From the NCBI RefSeq assembly GCF_003172915.1, contig NZ_QGKU01000026.1:62001-126000 (forward strand): 64,000 nucleotides of DNA, in the 5' to 3' direction. Position numbers and translations under genes: made by a program. Source of the DNA: Meridianimarinicoccus roseus (lineage in GTDB: Bacteria; Pseudomonadota; Alphaproteobacteria; Rhodobacterales; Rhodobacteraceae). The notes below the pieces were generated by a model. It saw nothing but the letters and a program-made list of their open reading frames with translations, was not told the DNA's origin and did no database searches. Positions 1 through 8,811 of this stretch are shown here, one piece after another; within the stretch, counting starts at the first letter, position 1; every line of letters starts with the position of its first letter.

Positions 1-138
1 TTCGCCTATCTAATAATCCGCGACATCGTCGCCGGAACAGACGTGTTCGAGGGTTGGATGGTCGCGTCCTCACCCGCGCTGAATGCGCTGGACCACACCC
101 GCTACGATGTGTGGGTATTGCGCTGCAACAGGGCCTGA
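1..138 (+). CDS. DUF2155-type protein, C-terminal fragment
   Basis: The first 45 codons of frame 1 are open and end in TGA at 136-138. The encoded tail, with an EGWMVASSPALNALDH stretch and a final YDVWVLRC segment, matches my memory of the C-terminus of DUF2155 proteins, which in Rhodobacterales usually sit beside aat. Function of the family is unknown to me. The start lies outside the window. The last 37 bases overlap the 3' end of the convergent aat gene, so the two transcripts would be complementary there. It is too short at this edge for a stronger assignment. Confidence 0.7.
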   Translation, partial: FAYLIIRDIVAGTDVFEGWMVASSPALNALDHTRYDVWVLRCNRA

Positions 139-743
139 ACGTCGGGCGTGTCCGGCGCGGTGAAATCCGCCGTGCGGGGCAGGGCGTCGGCAAGCAGACG
201 GTGATAGGCGGCGCGCTGAACCTCCTGCCCGCCGAGGCTGCGAAGGTGCGGCGTGATGAACTGCGTGTCGAACAGAGTGAACCCGCCCTGACGTAGCCGG
301 TCAACCAGGAAGGCCAGCGCGATCTTCGAGGCGTCCGTCTCGCGTGAGAACATGCTTTCGCCGAAGAAGGCCGCGCCCAGCGTCACGCCGTAGACCCCTC
401 CCACCAACCGCCCGTCGCGCCACAGTTCTACCGAATGGGCAATGCCCCGCGTGTGCAGATCGAGATACAGGCCGAAAATCGTGTCGTTGATCCAGGTTTC
501 TGGTCGGTCGGCGCAGCCTTCAACCGTGGCGGCAAAGTCGCGGTCGATGCCGACCTCGAGCCCGCCCTTGCGAATGCGCCGCGCAAGCGAACGGGAAATC
601 CGGAATCCGTCCAGCGGCAGGATGCCCCGGCGGCGCGGGTCCACCCAGAATACGTTCGGATCACCGCGGGATTCGGCCATGGGAAAAACCCCCATGGCAT
701 AGGCCTGCAGCAGCAGATCAGGGGTCAGATCGCCACGCTCCAT
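102..743 (-). CDS. aat: Leucyl/phenylalanyl-tRNA--protein transferase
   Basis: Cytoplasmic enzyme that adds Leu or Phe from aminoacyl-tRNA to proteins with N-terminal Arg or Lys, marking them for ClpS/ClpAP degradation (N-end rule). The 213-residue product has the typical Aat opening, LLLQAYAMGVFPMAE, then FWVDPRRRGILPLD, a central VGGVYGVTLGAAFFGESMFS and a FDTQFITPHLRSLGG motif, all hallmarks of the family. I chose the ATG at 743, 14 bases after the accC stop. A longer reading from GTG at 782 would overlap accC and adds a tail that other Aat proteins lack. It is probably cotranscribed with accBC. Confidence 0.93.
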   Translation of the reverse strand: MERGDLTPDLLLQAYAMGVFPMAESRGDPNVFWVDPRRRGILPLDGFRISRSLARRIRKGGLEVGIDRDFAATVEGCADRPETWINDTIFGLYLDLHTRGIAHSVELWRDGRLVGGVYGVTLGAAFFGESMFSRETDASKIALAFLVDRLRQGGFTLFDTQFITPHLRSLGGQEVQRAAYHRLLADALPRTADFTAPDTPDVQALLQRNTHTS

Positions 744-757
744 CCCGCGGGCCGCTG

Positions 758-2104
758 TCAGCCGAGCGCCTTTTCCAGCCACTGCTCCAGCCAGTGGATC
801 GTGTAATCGCCGCGCTGGATGTCCGGTTCGGACAGCAGTTCGCGGAACAGCGGCACCGTTGTGTCGATGCCGTCCACGATCAGTTCGCCGAGTGCGCGGT
901 TCAGGCGCGCCAGCGCCTCCGGCCGGTCGCGGCCATGCACGATCAGCTTGCCGATCAGGCTGTCGTAGTAGGGCGGGATCCGGTAACCGTTGTACAGCGC
1001 GCTGTCCATCCGCACACCCAGCCCGCCGGGGGCGTGGTAGGCCGTGATCGTGCCGGGGCAGGGGTTGAAGTTCGGCAGCCGTTCGGCATTGATGCGCACC
1101 TCGATCGCGTGCCCGTTGATCCGCAGATCGTCTTGCCCGAAGGACAGCGGCTGGCCTGCCGCGACGCGGATCTGTTCGCGCACCAGGTCCACGCCATAGA
1201 TGGCTTCAGTCACCGGGTGTTCAACCTGCAGTCGGGTGTTCATCTCGATGAAGAAGAATTCGCCGTTCTCGTAGAGAAACTCGATCGTGCCCGCGCCGGC
1301 GTAGTTGATGTTTGCGACCGCCTCGGCACAAGTCTTGCCGATCTGCGCCCGCATCTCGGGCGTGATGGCGGGTCCGGGGGCTTCCTCGAACACCTTCTGG
1401 TGGCGTCGCTGGAGCGAACAGTCCCGCTCCCCAAGGTGTACGGCATTTCCCTTGCCGTCACCGAAAACCTGAACCTCGATGTGGCGCGGCGTGTCGAGAT
1501 ACTTCTCGATATAGACTTCGTCGTTCCCGAAGGCGGCCTTGGCTTCGGACCGCGCGGTCTGGAACGCCTCGTCCAACTGCTCGGCCGTGCGGGCCAGCTT
1601 CATGCCGCGCCCGCCCCCGCCCGCCGTGGCCTTCACGATGACCGGGTAACCGATCTCGCCCGCAATGCGGCGCGCGTCGGCCAGATCCGGAACGCCGCCG
1701 TCGGACCCCGGCACGCATGGAACGCCGAGCGCCTTCATCGTGTCCTTGGCGGTAATTTTGTCGCCCATGATGCGGATATGTTCGGCCGTGGGGCCGATGA
1801 AGGTGATGCCGTGATCGGCGACCACCTGCACAAAATTCGCGTTCTCGGACAAAAAGCCATAGCCCGGATGTACCGCCTCGGCTCCAGTGATCTCACAGGC
1901 CGAAATGATGGCGGGCACCAGCAGGTAGCTTTGCGAGGCGGGCGGCGGCCCGATGCACACGGCCTCGTCTGCCATGCGCACATGCATTGCGTCGGCATCG
2001 GCGGTGGAATGGACAGCGACGGTGGAAATGCCCATCTCGCGGCAGGCGCGGATCACCCGCAACGCGATCTCGCCGCGATTGGCGATCAGGATCTTGTTGA
2101 ACAT
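758..2104 (-). CDS. accC: Acetyl-CoA carboxylase, biotin carboxylase subunit
   Basis: Carboxylates the biotin on AccB using ATP and bicarbonate, the first half-reaction of malonyl-CoA synthesis for fatty acids. The 448-residue length equals the usual stand-alone AccC. Visible are the N-terminal [17 protein letters not shown] motif, the ATP-grasp glycine-rich loop [12 protein letters not shown], the [16 protein letters not shown] segment and [17 protein letters not shown] chose ATG 2104 because it begins at [14 protein letters not shown] as in most homologues; an in-frame GTG at 2116 overlapping the accB stop is possible. It follows accB in the same operon. Confidence 0.96.
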   Translation of the reverse strand: MFNKILIANRGEIALRVIRACREMGISTVAVHSTADADAMHVRMADEAVCIGPPPASQSYLLVPAIISACEITGAEAVHPGYGFLSENANFVQVVADHGITFIGPTAEHIRIMGDKITAKDTMKALGVPCVPGSDGGVPDLADARRIAGEIGYPVIVKATAGGGGRGMKLARTAEQLDEAFQTARSEAKAAFGNDEVYIEKYLDTPRHIEVQVFGDGKGNAVHLGERDCSLQRRHQKVFEEAPGPAITPEMRAQIGKTCAEAVANINYAGAGTIEFLYENGEFFFIEMNTRLQVEHPVTEAIYGVDLVREQIRVAAGQPLSFGQDDLRINGHAIEVRINAERLPNFNPCPGTITAYHAPGGLGVRMDSALYNGYRIPPYYDSLIGKLIVHGRDRPEALARLNRALGELIVDGIDTTVPLFRELLSEPDIQRGDYTIHWLEQWLEKALG

Positions 2105-2112
2105 GGCGTCCG

Positions 2113-2619
2113 TCACTCGATGATCACAAGGGGGGCGCCGTATTCCACCGGGCTGCCGTCCTCGACCAGAACGCGGGTCACGGTTCCGTCATGGGGCGCC
2201 GCAATCTGGTTCATGGTCTTCATCGCCTCGACGATCAGGATGGTCTGGCCCTTGGACACCTTGCTGCCCACGCGCACGAAAGGGTCGGTGCCGGGCTCGG
2301 GCTGAAGATATACGGTGCCGACCATCGGCGAGGGGACGACGCCGGGGTGGCTGGACGGATCTTCGGCGGCAGGCGCGGCATCGCCGCCACCGGACGCAGA
2401 GGCCGCCTGCGGCGCAGCGGCAGGGGCCACCGCAGGAACGGGGGCGGAGACCGCGGGCGCCTGAACCACCGCCGGAGGCGTCCGCGTCACGCGCACGTTC
2501 AGCTTGCTGTCCTCGCCGTAGTCGCGCTTGACCTCAAGCTCCGTCAGGTCGTTGTCCCGCAGCAGCTCCGCCAAAGCGCGAATGAATGCGACATCATCGC
2601 CGTGGGAAGTCTGTGTCAT
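2113..2619 (-). CDS. accB: Acetyl-CoA carboxylase biotin carboxyl carrier protein
   Basis: Carries biotin between the carboxylase and transferase of acetyl-CoA carboxylase. The 168-residue protein has an N-terminal helical part, a flexible Ala/Pro-rich linker (about residues 55-90) and a C-terminal biotinyl domain with the biotin-attachment motif VEAMKTMN. Start ATG 2619 is preceded by a GCGAGGA ribosome site; the open frame extends upstream but has no support. It is the first gene of accB-accC-aat and is divergent from preT across about 240 bases. Confidence 0.96.
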   Translation of the reverse strand: MTQTSHGDDVAFIRALAELLRDNDLTELEVKRDYGEDSKLNVRVTRTPPAVVQAPAVSAPVPAVAPAAAPQAASASGGGDAAPAAEDPSSHPGVVPSPMVGTVYLQPEPGTDPFVRVGSKVSKGQTILIVEAMKTMNQIAAPHDGTVTRVLVEDGSPVEYGAPLVIIE

Positions 2620-2859
2620 CGTGTCCTCGCTCAGCCTCAAGGGTCCGTGCCGGTCTGCCGCAGCACCATTGCAGGCTCTTACACCCTTTGCAAAACGGTG
2701 AAAAGCGATGCAGGCCAAGAAACTGCCGCGACGGGCGATCACAAACGCGCATCTTCACGCTTGATTTTTGGCCGATTGCTGGCAACGCTGACCTTTCGGG
2801 CGCCGGGTGCGAAAAAAACACGCGGAAACAGGGCGGCGTCCACGACCGGGAGTAAAGAC

Positions 2860-4215
2860 ATGTCGAACACACCTTTGACACCGGGCGTCGTTGCCGGGCG
2901 GCTGAGCCCCGAGGAATACGACCGCAATTTCGGCGATGCTTATCCGCCGCTCGACGAGCACGAAGCGCTTGTGGCGGCAGACCGCTGCTATTTCTGCCAC
3001 GACGCACCCTGCATCGCTGCCTGTCCGACGGAAATCGACATTCCGCTTTTCATCCGCCAGATCCAGACCGGGATGCCGCAGGCCGCCGGGCGCACGATCT
3101 TCGACCAGAACATCCTGGGCGGGATGTGCGCGCGGGTCTGTCCCACCGAAACGCTGTGCGAAGGGGCCTGTGTGCGCGAAGCCGCCGAAGGCAAGCCGGT
3201 CAAGATCGGCCAGCTTCAGCGCTTTGCGACCGACACCGTGATGGCAAAGGACGCGCATCCGTTCCGCAGGGCGCCCGCGACTGGGCGGGTGATCGCCGTG
3301 GTCGGGGCGGGGCCGGCCGGTCTGGCCTGCGCGCACCGACTGGCGATGCACGGCCACGATGTCGTGGTGATGGACGGGCGCGACAAACCGGGCGGGCTGA
3401 ACGAATACGGCATCGCCACCTACAAGACGCCGGGCGGCTTCGCCCAGGCCGAAGTCGAATGGCTTCTGCGCATCGGCGGCATAACGGTCAAGACGGGTGT
3501 CCGGCTGGGGCGCGAGCTGGCACTGGCCGAACTGCGCGAGGATCATGACGCGGTGTTTCTCGGGATCGGGCTGGCCGGCGTGAACGCCCTGCGCGCCGAA
3601 GGCGAGGCGCATGACCACGTGCACGACGCTGTGGATTTCATCGCCGACCTGCGTCAGGCCACCGACAAGCGCAGGATCGCCGTCGGGCGGCGCGTTGTCG
3701 TGATCGGCGGCGGCATGACCGCGGTCGACGCGGCGGTGCAGGCCAAGCTGCTCGGAGCCGAGCATGTGACGATGGTCTACCGGCGCACCCGCGAGCGCAT
3801 GGGCGCCTCGGCGCATGAACAGCTTCACGCGGTATCCAAGGGCGTGCAGATCATCACCGGGGCCGCCCCAGTGCGCATCCTTGGCGACGGGGCGGTGACC
3901 GGCGTCGAATTCGCATATACCGCCGAGGGCAAACAGGGTCTGACCACAGCGGGCGAGAGTTTCGTCGTGCCCGCCGATCAGGTCTTCAAGGCGATCGGCC
4001 AGAAGCTTGAAGCCGCGCCCGGCGGGCTGGATCTGGACGGGGCCAAAATCGCCGTGACCGGGCCGGGGCGCACCAGCCTTGCCGGTGTCTGGGCCGGTGG
4101 GGACTGCGCCATCGGCGGGGACGATCTGACCGTGACCGCCGTCAAGGAGGGCCGCGACGCGGCCGAGGACATTCACGCCACGCTGATGGGCGCGGCCACC
4201 GTCGCTGCGCAATAG
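2860..4215 (+). CDS. preT: NAD-dependent dihydropyrimidine dehydrogenase, PreT subunit
   Basis: Electron-transfer subunit of the first enzyme of reductive uracil/thymine degradation (uracil + NAD(P)H to dihydrouracil). The 451-residue flavoprotein begins with a Cys-rich [4Fe-4S] region (about residues 40-100: CYFCHDAPCIAACPTEID, then MCARVCPTETLCEGACV). An FAD-binding GAGPAGLACAHRL motif and a second GGGMTAVDAAVQA dinucleotide fold follow, the glutamate-synthase small-subunit-like plan. Start ATG 2860 follows a GGGAG site. preA begins 34 bases downstream, so they form an operon and presumably a complex. Length and motifs match PreT. Confidence 0.93.
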   Translation: MSNTPLTPGVVAGRLSPEEYDRNFGDAYPPLDEHEALVAADRCYFCHDAPCIAACPTEIDIPLFIRQIQTGMPQAAGRTIFDQNILGGMCARVCPTETLCEGACVREAAEGKPVKIGQLQRFATDTVMAKDAHPFRRAPATGRVIAVVGAGPAGLACAHRLAMHGHDVVVMDGRDKPGGLNEYGIATYKTPGGFAQAEVEWLLRIGGITVKTGVRLGRELALAELREDHDAVFLGIGLAGVNALRAEGEAHDHVHDAVDFIADLRQATDKRRIAVGRRVVVIGGGMTAVDAAVQAKLLGAEHVTMVYRRTRERMGASAHEQLHAVSKGVQIITGAAPVRILGDGAVTGVEFAYTAEGKQGLTTAGESFVVPADQVFKAIGQKLEAAPGGLDLDGAKIAVTGPGRTSLAGVWAGGDCAIGGDDLTVTAVKEGRDAAEDIHATLMGAATVAAQ

Positions 4216-4249
4216 AATAGCGCGCATCGCCGCGACAGGGAGTACTGAC

Positions 4250-5554
4250 ATGGCAAACCTGGCAACCGATTTCGTCGGGATCAAATCGCCCAACCCGTTC
4301 TGGCTGGCGTCCGCGCCGCCGACCGACAAGGAATACAACGTGCGCCGGGCCTTCGAAGCGGGGTGGGGCGGCGTGGTCTGGAAGACGCTGGGACTGGATC
4401 CGCACATCGTCAACGTGAACGGGCCGCGGTATGGCGCGGTCTGGGGCGCGGACCGGCGGTTGCTGGGCCTGAACAACATCGAGTTGATCACCGACCGACC
4501 GCTGGACGTGAACCTGCGCGAGATCAAGGCGGTCAAACGCGACTACCCCGACCGGGCGATGGTCGTGTCGCTTATGGTCCCTTGCGAGGAGGATGCCTGG
4601 AAGACGATCCTGCCGCTGGTGGAGGACACCGGCGCCGACGGGATCGAGCTGAATTTCGGCTGCCCCCACGGCATGAGCGAGCGCGGCATGGGCAGCGCCG
4701 TCGGGCAGGTGCCTGAATACATCGAGATGGTCGCGCGCTGGTGCAAGCAGCACACAAGGATGCCCGTGATCGTAAAGCTGACGCCGAACATCACCGACAT
4801 CCGCTATCCCGCACGGGCGGCCAAGGCGGGCGGGGCCGATGCGGTCAGCCTGATCAACACCGTTTCGTCCATCACCAGCGTCAACCTCGACACCATGAGC
4901 CCGGAGCCGATGATCGACGGCAAGGGCAGCCACGGCGGCTATTGCGGGCCGGCGGTGAAACCCATCGCACTGAACATGGTGGCGGAGATCGCACGTGACG
5001 CCGAAACGGCGGGTCTGCCGATCAGCGGCATCGGCGGCGTGACCACATGGCGCGACGCGGCCGAGTTCCTGGCGCTGGGTGCGGGAAACGTGCAGGTCTG
5101 CACTGCGGCCATGACATACGGTTTCAAGGTCGTGCAGGAGATGATCAGCGGCCTGTCGGAATGGATGGACGAAAAGGGCTATACCTCGGTCGCCGAAGTG
5201 TCGGGCCGCGCGGTGCCAAACGTGACCGACTGGCAGTATCTGAACCTGAACTACGTCGCCAAGGCGCGGATCGATCAGGACAGCTGCATAAAGTGCGGAC
5301 GCTGCTTCGCGGCCTGCGAGGACACCAGCCATCAGGCTATTTCCATGTCGCCCGACCGCGTGTTCGAGGTGATCGACGAAGAGTGCGTAGCCTGCAACTT
5401 GTGCGTGAACGTCTGCCCGGTCGAGGGCTGCATCACGATGGAACCGCTTGCGGCGGGCGAGATCGACAAGCGGACGGGTCGGCCCGTCGATCCGAACTAT
5501 GCCAACTGGACGACACACCCGAACAACCCGGGCGCCGTAAAGGCCGCGGAATAG
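4250..5554 (+). CDS. preA: NAD-dependent dihydropyrimidine dehydrogenase, PreA subunit
   Basis: Catalytic subunit that reduces uracil or thymine. The 434-residue protein has an N-terminal FMN-binding TIM barrel of the dihydroorotate dehydrogenase type (ELNFGCPHGMSERGMG around residue 140, a GGVTTWRDAAEFLALGA phosphate-binding stretch near 265). A C-terminal ferredoxin domain carries two [4Fe-4S] motifs, CIKCGRCFAAC and CVACNLCVNVCP. A GGGAG ribosome site precedes ATG 4250. Coupled to preT upstream. With the hydrolase genes further on it defines the reductive pyrimidine pathway. Confidence 0.94.
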   Translation: MANLATDFVGIKSPNPFWLASAPPTDKEYNVRRAFEAGWGGVVWKTLGLDPHIVNVNGPRYGAVWGADRRLLGLNNIELITDRPLDVNLREIKAVKRDYPDRAMVVSLMVPCEEDAWKTILPLVEDTGADGIELNFGCPHGMSERGMGSAVGQVPEYIEMVARWCKQHTRMPVIVKLTPNITDIRYPARAAKAGGADAVSLINTVSSITSVNLDTMSPEPMIDGKGSHGGYCGPAVKPIALNMVAEIARDAETAGLPISGIGGVTTWRDAAEFLALGAGNVQVCTAAMTYGFKVVQEMISGLSEWMDEKGYTSVAEVSGRAVPNVTDWQYLNLNYVAKARIDQDSCIKCGRCFAACEDTSHQAISMSPDRVFEVIDEECVACNLCVNVCPVEGCITMEPLAAGEIDKRTGRPVDPNYANWTTHPNNPGAVKAAE

Positions 5555-5569
5555 GCTCAAGATCAATCA

Positions 5570-5590
5570 GCGCGGTCCGTCGGGCCGCGC
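5570..5590. terminator. Convergent-gap hairpin after preA
   Basis: A 6-bp GC stem, GCGCGG at 5570-5575 pairing with CCGCGC at 5585-5590, lies in the 58-base gap between the convergent preA and the small gene at 5613. There is no U-run, so it may be a weak or Rho-assisted terminator. Confidence 0.35.
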
Positions 5591-5612
5591 GCGCTACTGC
5601 GTGCCTGCGGGG

Positions 5613-5984
5613 TCAGACGGTCTTGTTCAGCGCGCCGTGGTCCTTGGCGTTGGCCATCTCGAACATCTGGCGCATGTGGTCGAAGCCCTTTTCCACCAAC
5701 GCGATCCGGTCGAACGACCGCACGTTTTCGGACGCGCCGACGACGCGGCTGTCATAGGTCGCGGCCTGCACGCGTGCGGTGGCGTTCGCCTGCACGATAA
5801 CCTGGGTCTGGATGGAGCCGGGCGCGACAAACGCCTGCGGGGCTTCGGCGGCCTCGGCCCGCGCGGGCACGGAAGGCACCGGCTGGGCCGCTTGAACCGG
5901 CTGGGCGCCATACGCCACGCGGGCGCGAGCGACCGCGGCAAAGGCGCTGGCGGTTGCGGCGGGGGCGTTGGCGGCGATGTGCAT
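5613..5984 (-). CDS. Small hypothetical protein, Ala-rich
   Basis: Encodes 123 residues. The first 60 are rich in Ala, Val, Gln and Pro and look disordered; the second half (QTQVIVQANATARVQAATYD, then FDRIALVEKGFDHMRQMFEMANAK) looks like a short folded or helical tail. No signal peptide or membrane segment is evident. ATG 5984 has a good GTGGAG ribosome site about 8 bases upstream, which together with biased codon use supports a real gene. I do not recognise the family. It is transcribed against preA and divergent from the aminotransferase. Confidence 0.6.
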   Translation of the reverse strand: MHIAANAPAATASAFAAVARARVAYGAQPVQAAQPVPSVPARAEAAEAPQAFVAPGSIQTQVIVQANATARVQAATYDSRVVGASENVRSFDRIALVEKGFDHMRQMFEMANAKDHGALNKTV

Positions 5985-6202
5985 CGGAAAAACTCCACTC
6001 AGTCTTGTATCAACTTTTAGGAGAATAGCGCAGGCCGGGCCGCTTGTGTGGAATTCCGGAAAGGAAGGTTAAAATTGAAGGGGACTTGTCATCGTTCGGG
6101 TCGGGCGCCGCCATGCGCGGCATCCCCGTCGCTCGGTCCTGCTTGACTGCCCTTCGGGCGCTGATAGCATCGCGCTGACCCTCAGGAAAACCGCGGTGCC
6201 CC

Positions 6203-7528
6203 ATGTCCCTTGACCATCCTTCCACCCCGAACGATCTTTCCGCGTTCTGGATGCCCTTCACCGCCAACCGCCAGTTCAAGGATACGCCGCGCATGCTCGT
6301 GGCCGCGGACGGGATGTACTACACCACCGCCGATGGGCGGCAGGTGCTGGACGGCACGGCCGGGCTGTGGTGCTGCAACGCCGGGCATAAGCGCCCCCGC
6401 ATCGTCGAGGCGATCAAGGCGCAGGCCGACGAGATGGACTATGCGCCGGCCTTCCAGATGGGCCATCCCAAGGCATTCGAACTGGCCGCGCGCCTGCGTG
6501 ACATGGCGCCCGACGGGATGGAGCACGTTTTCTTCACCAATTCCGGGTCGGAATCGGTGGAAACCGCCCTTAAGATCGCCATCGCTTACCAGCGGGCGAA
6601 GGGGCAGGGCACCCGCACCCGCCTGATCGGGCGCGAGCGGGGCTATCATGGCGTGAATTTCGGCGGCATCTCGGTCGGCGGAATCGTCAACAATCGCCGT
6701 CATTTCGGCGCGCTGCTGGCTGGTGTCGATCATCTACCGCACACCCACCTGCCCGAGAATGCCTACACGCGCGGACAGCCCGAACACGGCGCGCATCTTG
6801 CCGACGATCTGGAACGCATCGTGGCGCTGCACGGGCCGGAAACCATTGCCGCCGTGATCGTGGAACCGGTCGCGGGCTCGACCGGCGTGCTGTTGCCGCC
6901 CAAGGGCTATTTGCAGAAGCTGCGCGAGATCACGCGCAAGCACGGTATTCTTCTGATCTTCGACGAGGTGATCACCGGCTTCGGGCGGCTCGGCGCGGCG
7001 TTCGGTGCGGATTTCTTCGGCGTGCAGCCCGACCTGATGTGCACCGCGAAGGGCCTGACCAACGGCACGATCCCGATGGGCGCGGTGCTGACGTCTTCCG
7101 AGGTGCACGATGCGTTCATGCACGGCCCCGAACACCTGATCGAGCTGTTCCACGGCTACACCTATTCGGGCAACCCGATCGCTGCCGCGACGGGCCTGGC
7201 CACGCTGGAAACCTACCGGGAAGAGGGGCTGTTCGAACGCGCGGCCGAGATCGCCCCCTACTGGGAAGAGGGGCTGCACAGCCTGCGCGGGTTGCCACAT
7301 GTGATCGACATCCGCAATCTCGGACTGATCGGCGCGGTGGAGTTGCAACCGATCGAGGGGCAGCCTACGGCGCGGGCGTTCCAGGCGTTCCTGGATTGCT
7401 ACGAGAAGGGCGTGATGATCCGCACCACCGGCGACATCATCGCCATGTCGCCCCCGCTGATCATCGAAAGATCCCATATCGATCAGCTGTTCGGCACGCT
7501 CGCTGACGTCCTTCGCAAGCTGGCCTGA
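6203..7528 (+). CDS. Omega-aminotransferase, likely beta-alanine--pyruvate transaminase
   Basis: Class III PLP-dependent aminotransferase of 441 residues. Seen: the DGTAGLWCCNAGH substrate-side motif typical of beta-alanine:pyruvate transaminases, TNSGSESVETALKIA for the PLP phosphate, LLIFDEVITGFGRLG (the Asp that holds the pyridine nitrogen) and CTAKGLTNGTIPMGA with the Schiff-base Lys. Beta-alanine is the end product of uracil degradation by the neighbouring enzymes, so removal of its amino group to malonate semialdehyde is the natural role (inference). A general omega-amino-acid or GABA specificity cannot be excluded. Confidence 0.88.
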   Translation: MSLDHPSTPNDLSAFWMPFTANRQFKDTPRMLVAADGMYYTTADGRQVLDGTAGLWCCNAGHKRPRIVEAIKAQADEMDYAPAFQMGHPKAFELAARLRDMAPDGMEHVFFTNSGSESVETALKIAIAYQRAKGQGTRTRLIGRERGYHGVNFGGISVGGIVNNRRHFGALLAGVDHLPHTHLPENAYTRGQPEHGAHLADDLERIVALHGPETIAAVIVEPVAGSTGVLLPPKGYLQKLREITRKHGILLIFDEVITGFGRLGAAFGADFFGVQPDLMCTAKGLTNGTIPMGAVLTSSEVHDAFMHGPEHLIELFHGYTYSGNPIAAATGLATLETYREEGLFERAAEIAPYWEEGLHSLRGLPHVIDIRNLGLIGAVELQPIEGQPTARAFQAFLDCYEKGVMIRTTGDIIAMSPPLIIERSHIDQLFGTLADVLRKLA

Positions 7529-7580
7529 CCGGGACGGGCGCCGGGCAGGGCACGGGCCTGTCGGCGCTGCGCAAGTTGCG

Positions 7581-7609
7581 GCATGGCGAGGGGCGGGCCC
7601 CCGCCATGC
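7581..7609. terminator. Hairpin between convergent genes
   Basis: Stem GCATGGCG at 7581-7588 pairs with CGCCATGC at 7602-7609, with further GC pairing in the loop. It lies in the 90-base gap between the aminotransferase and the convergent gene ending at 7619. No U-run is present on either strand, so a bidirectional terminator is only likely. Confidence 0.45.
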
Positions 7610-7618
7610 GCAGGTATC

Positions 7619-8581
7619 TCAGCAGTCGTAGCCGAAGCGGACATGACCGCGGTCGATCTGCTCCACACGGACGGCGCAGTCGCCCGCAGACACGGTGCCG
7701 CCCGCCGAGACAGTCTGCATGTCCAGCCCATTGACCGCGATGCGCGCGGTGCTGTCGTCCTCGGCCACGCGCGAGACGAACACGCGGGCAGCGCCGTCAC
7801 CCAGCATCGCCACGCTACCCGCCGTCACACCCTCGGGCGCGGGAAGGTCGTCACCGCAGGCCGCACTTACGCTGGCATGGCCGCGATCCACCCCATCCAG
7901 CGTCACCCGGCAATAGCTGTCCGCGTCGCGCACCGCGAGCGAATTGCCCGCGCCCAGAAGCGCCATCGATCCGTTGATTGCAAGGCGTGCCGCGTCCGTC
8001 TCCACGCGCGAGACGAAGACGCGGATCGCGCCATCCGCCAGCAGCGCGGTCTCGCCCGGTGTCAGCCCTTCCGGCGGGGTTGCGTCAGCGGCGGCCGTTT
8101 CCGCTGCGGGCGCTTCTTCAGCGGCGGGGGCTGCGGCGGTCTCGGCCTCGGGGGCGGCGGCCTCGGGGGCTGAACCGGTCGGTGCGCCAAGATCCGCCAG
8201 CGCTGCGCTCAGTGCGGCGATCTGGTTCTCGGCCGTGTCGCTGATCGCCGACTGCATCGCCTGCGCCGTCTCGTCGATGCGGGCCTCCAGCCGTTCAAGC
8301 CGCTCCGCCGTTGCCTCGGCCCCCGCGCTGGCCGCGTCGCTGACGCTGGCCTCCAGTCCGGCGACCCGGTCCGACAGGTCCGCCAGCTTCGCATCGAGCG
8401 CGCCCAGCGTGTCCGTAAGGCCGGACATCGCCTCGCCCATGCGGCCCGAAGCGTCGTCCATCCGGCTTTCCAGCGCAGAGCCCAAACGGTCCACGTCGCC
8501 GCCCTTCGGGGCCACAGCGACCCCGACCAGCAACCCGACGACCAGCGCGAGCCCCCCTGTCACCACCGTCTTTCCATCCAT
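7619..8581 (-). CDS. Membrane-anchored coiled-coil protein with duplicated Cys domain
   Basis: I do not recognise this 320-residue protein. It has one N-terminal membrane segment (about residues 6-24), a long predicted coiled coil (about 30-130, regular Leu/Ala heptads), an Ala/Glu/Pro linker (135-170) and two tandem copies of a roughly 70-residue domain (about 171-242 and 250-320). Each copy carries PEG(L/V)T, a DGA-RVFVSRV core, an A-NG turn, RGH and a Cys pair (C224/C242 and C302/C320). The topology suggests the Cys domains are periplasmic, where disulfides could form (inference). ATG 8581 has a strong AGGGAGGA site. It is divergent from the amidohydrolase gene. Confidence 0.75.
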   Translation of the reverse strand: MDGKTVVTGGLALVVGLLVGVAVAPKGGDVDRLGSALESRMDDASGRMGEAMSGLTDTLGALDAKLADLSDRVAGLEASVSDAASAGAEATAERLERLEARIDETAQAMQSAISDTAENQIAALSAALADLGAPTGSAPEAAAPEAETAAAPAAEEAPAAETAAADATPPEGLTPGETALLADGAIRVFVSRVETDAARLAINGSMALLGAGNSLAVRDADSYCRVTLDGVDRGHASVSAACGDDLPAPEGVTAGSVAMLGDGAARVFVSRVAEDDSTARIAVNGLDMQTVSAGGTVSAGDCAVRVEQIDRGHVRFGYDC

Positions 8582-8811
8582 ATTCCGGTCCTCCCTGAAA
8601 TGATCCGTGCCGCCGTTTGCGGCATCGGTGAATGTTGTATTGTATCCGCGCCGGAACCTTACCCCCTGCGGCAGGGCTGTCATGCTTTTTCTCGGCCCGT
8701 CCGCCACGCCTCTCTTGAACTTGAACCGATGCGGCGCAACAGTGGCCGGGCGATGCCTGCGCGGTCCCATCCTCGCAGGCTGAGACGGATTTTTGCAAGG
8801 AAGATCGGATC

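Noticed and set aside
2687-2694. TTTGCAAA palindrome between accB and preT, like an ScfR/PccR half-site
   Set aside because: The known site, as I recall, is a tandem pair with a four-base spacer; the second copy is missing here and the adjacent genes are not propionyl-CoA genes.
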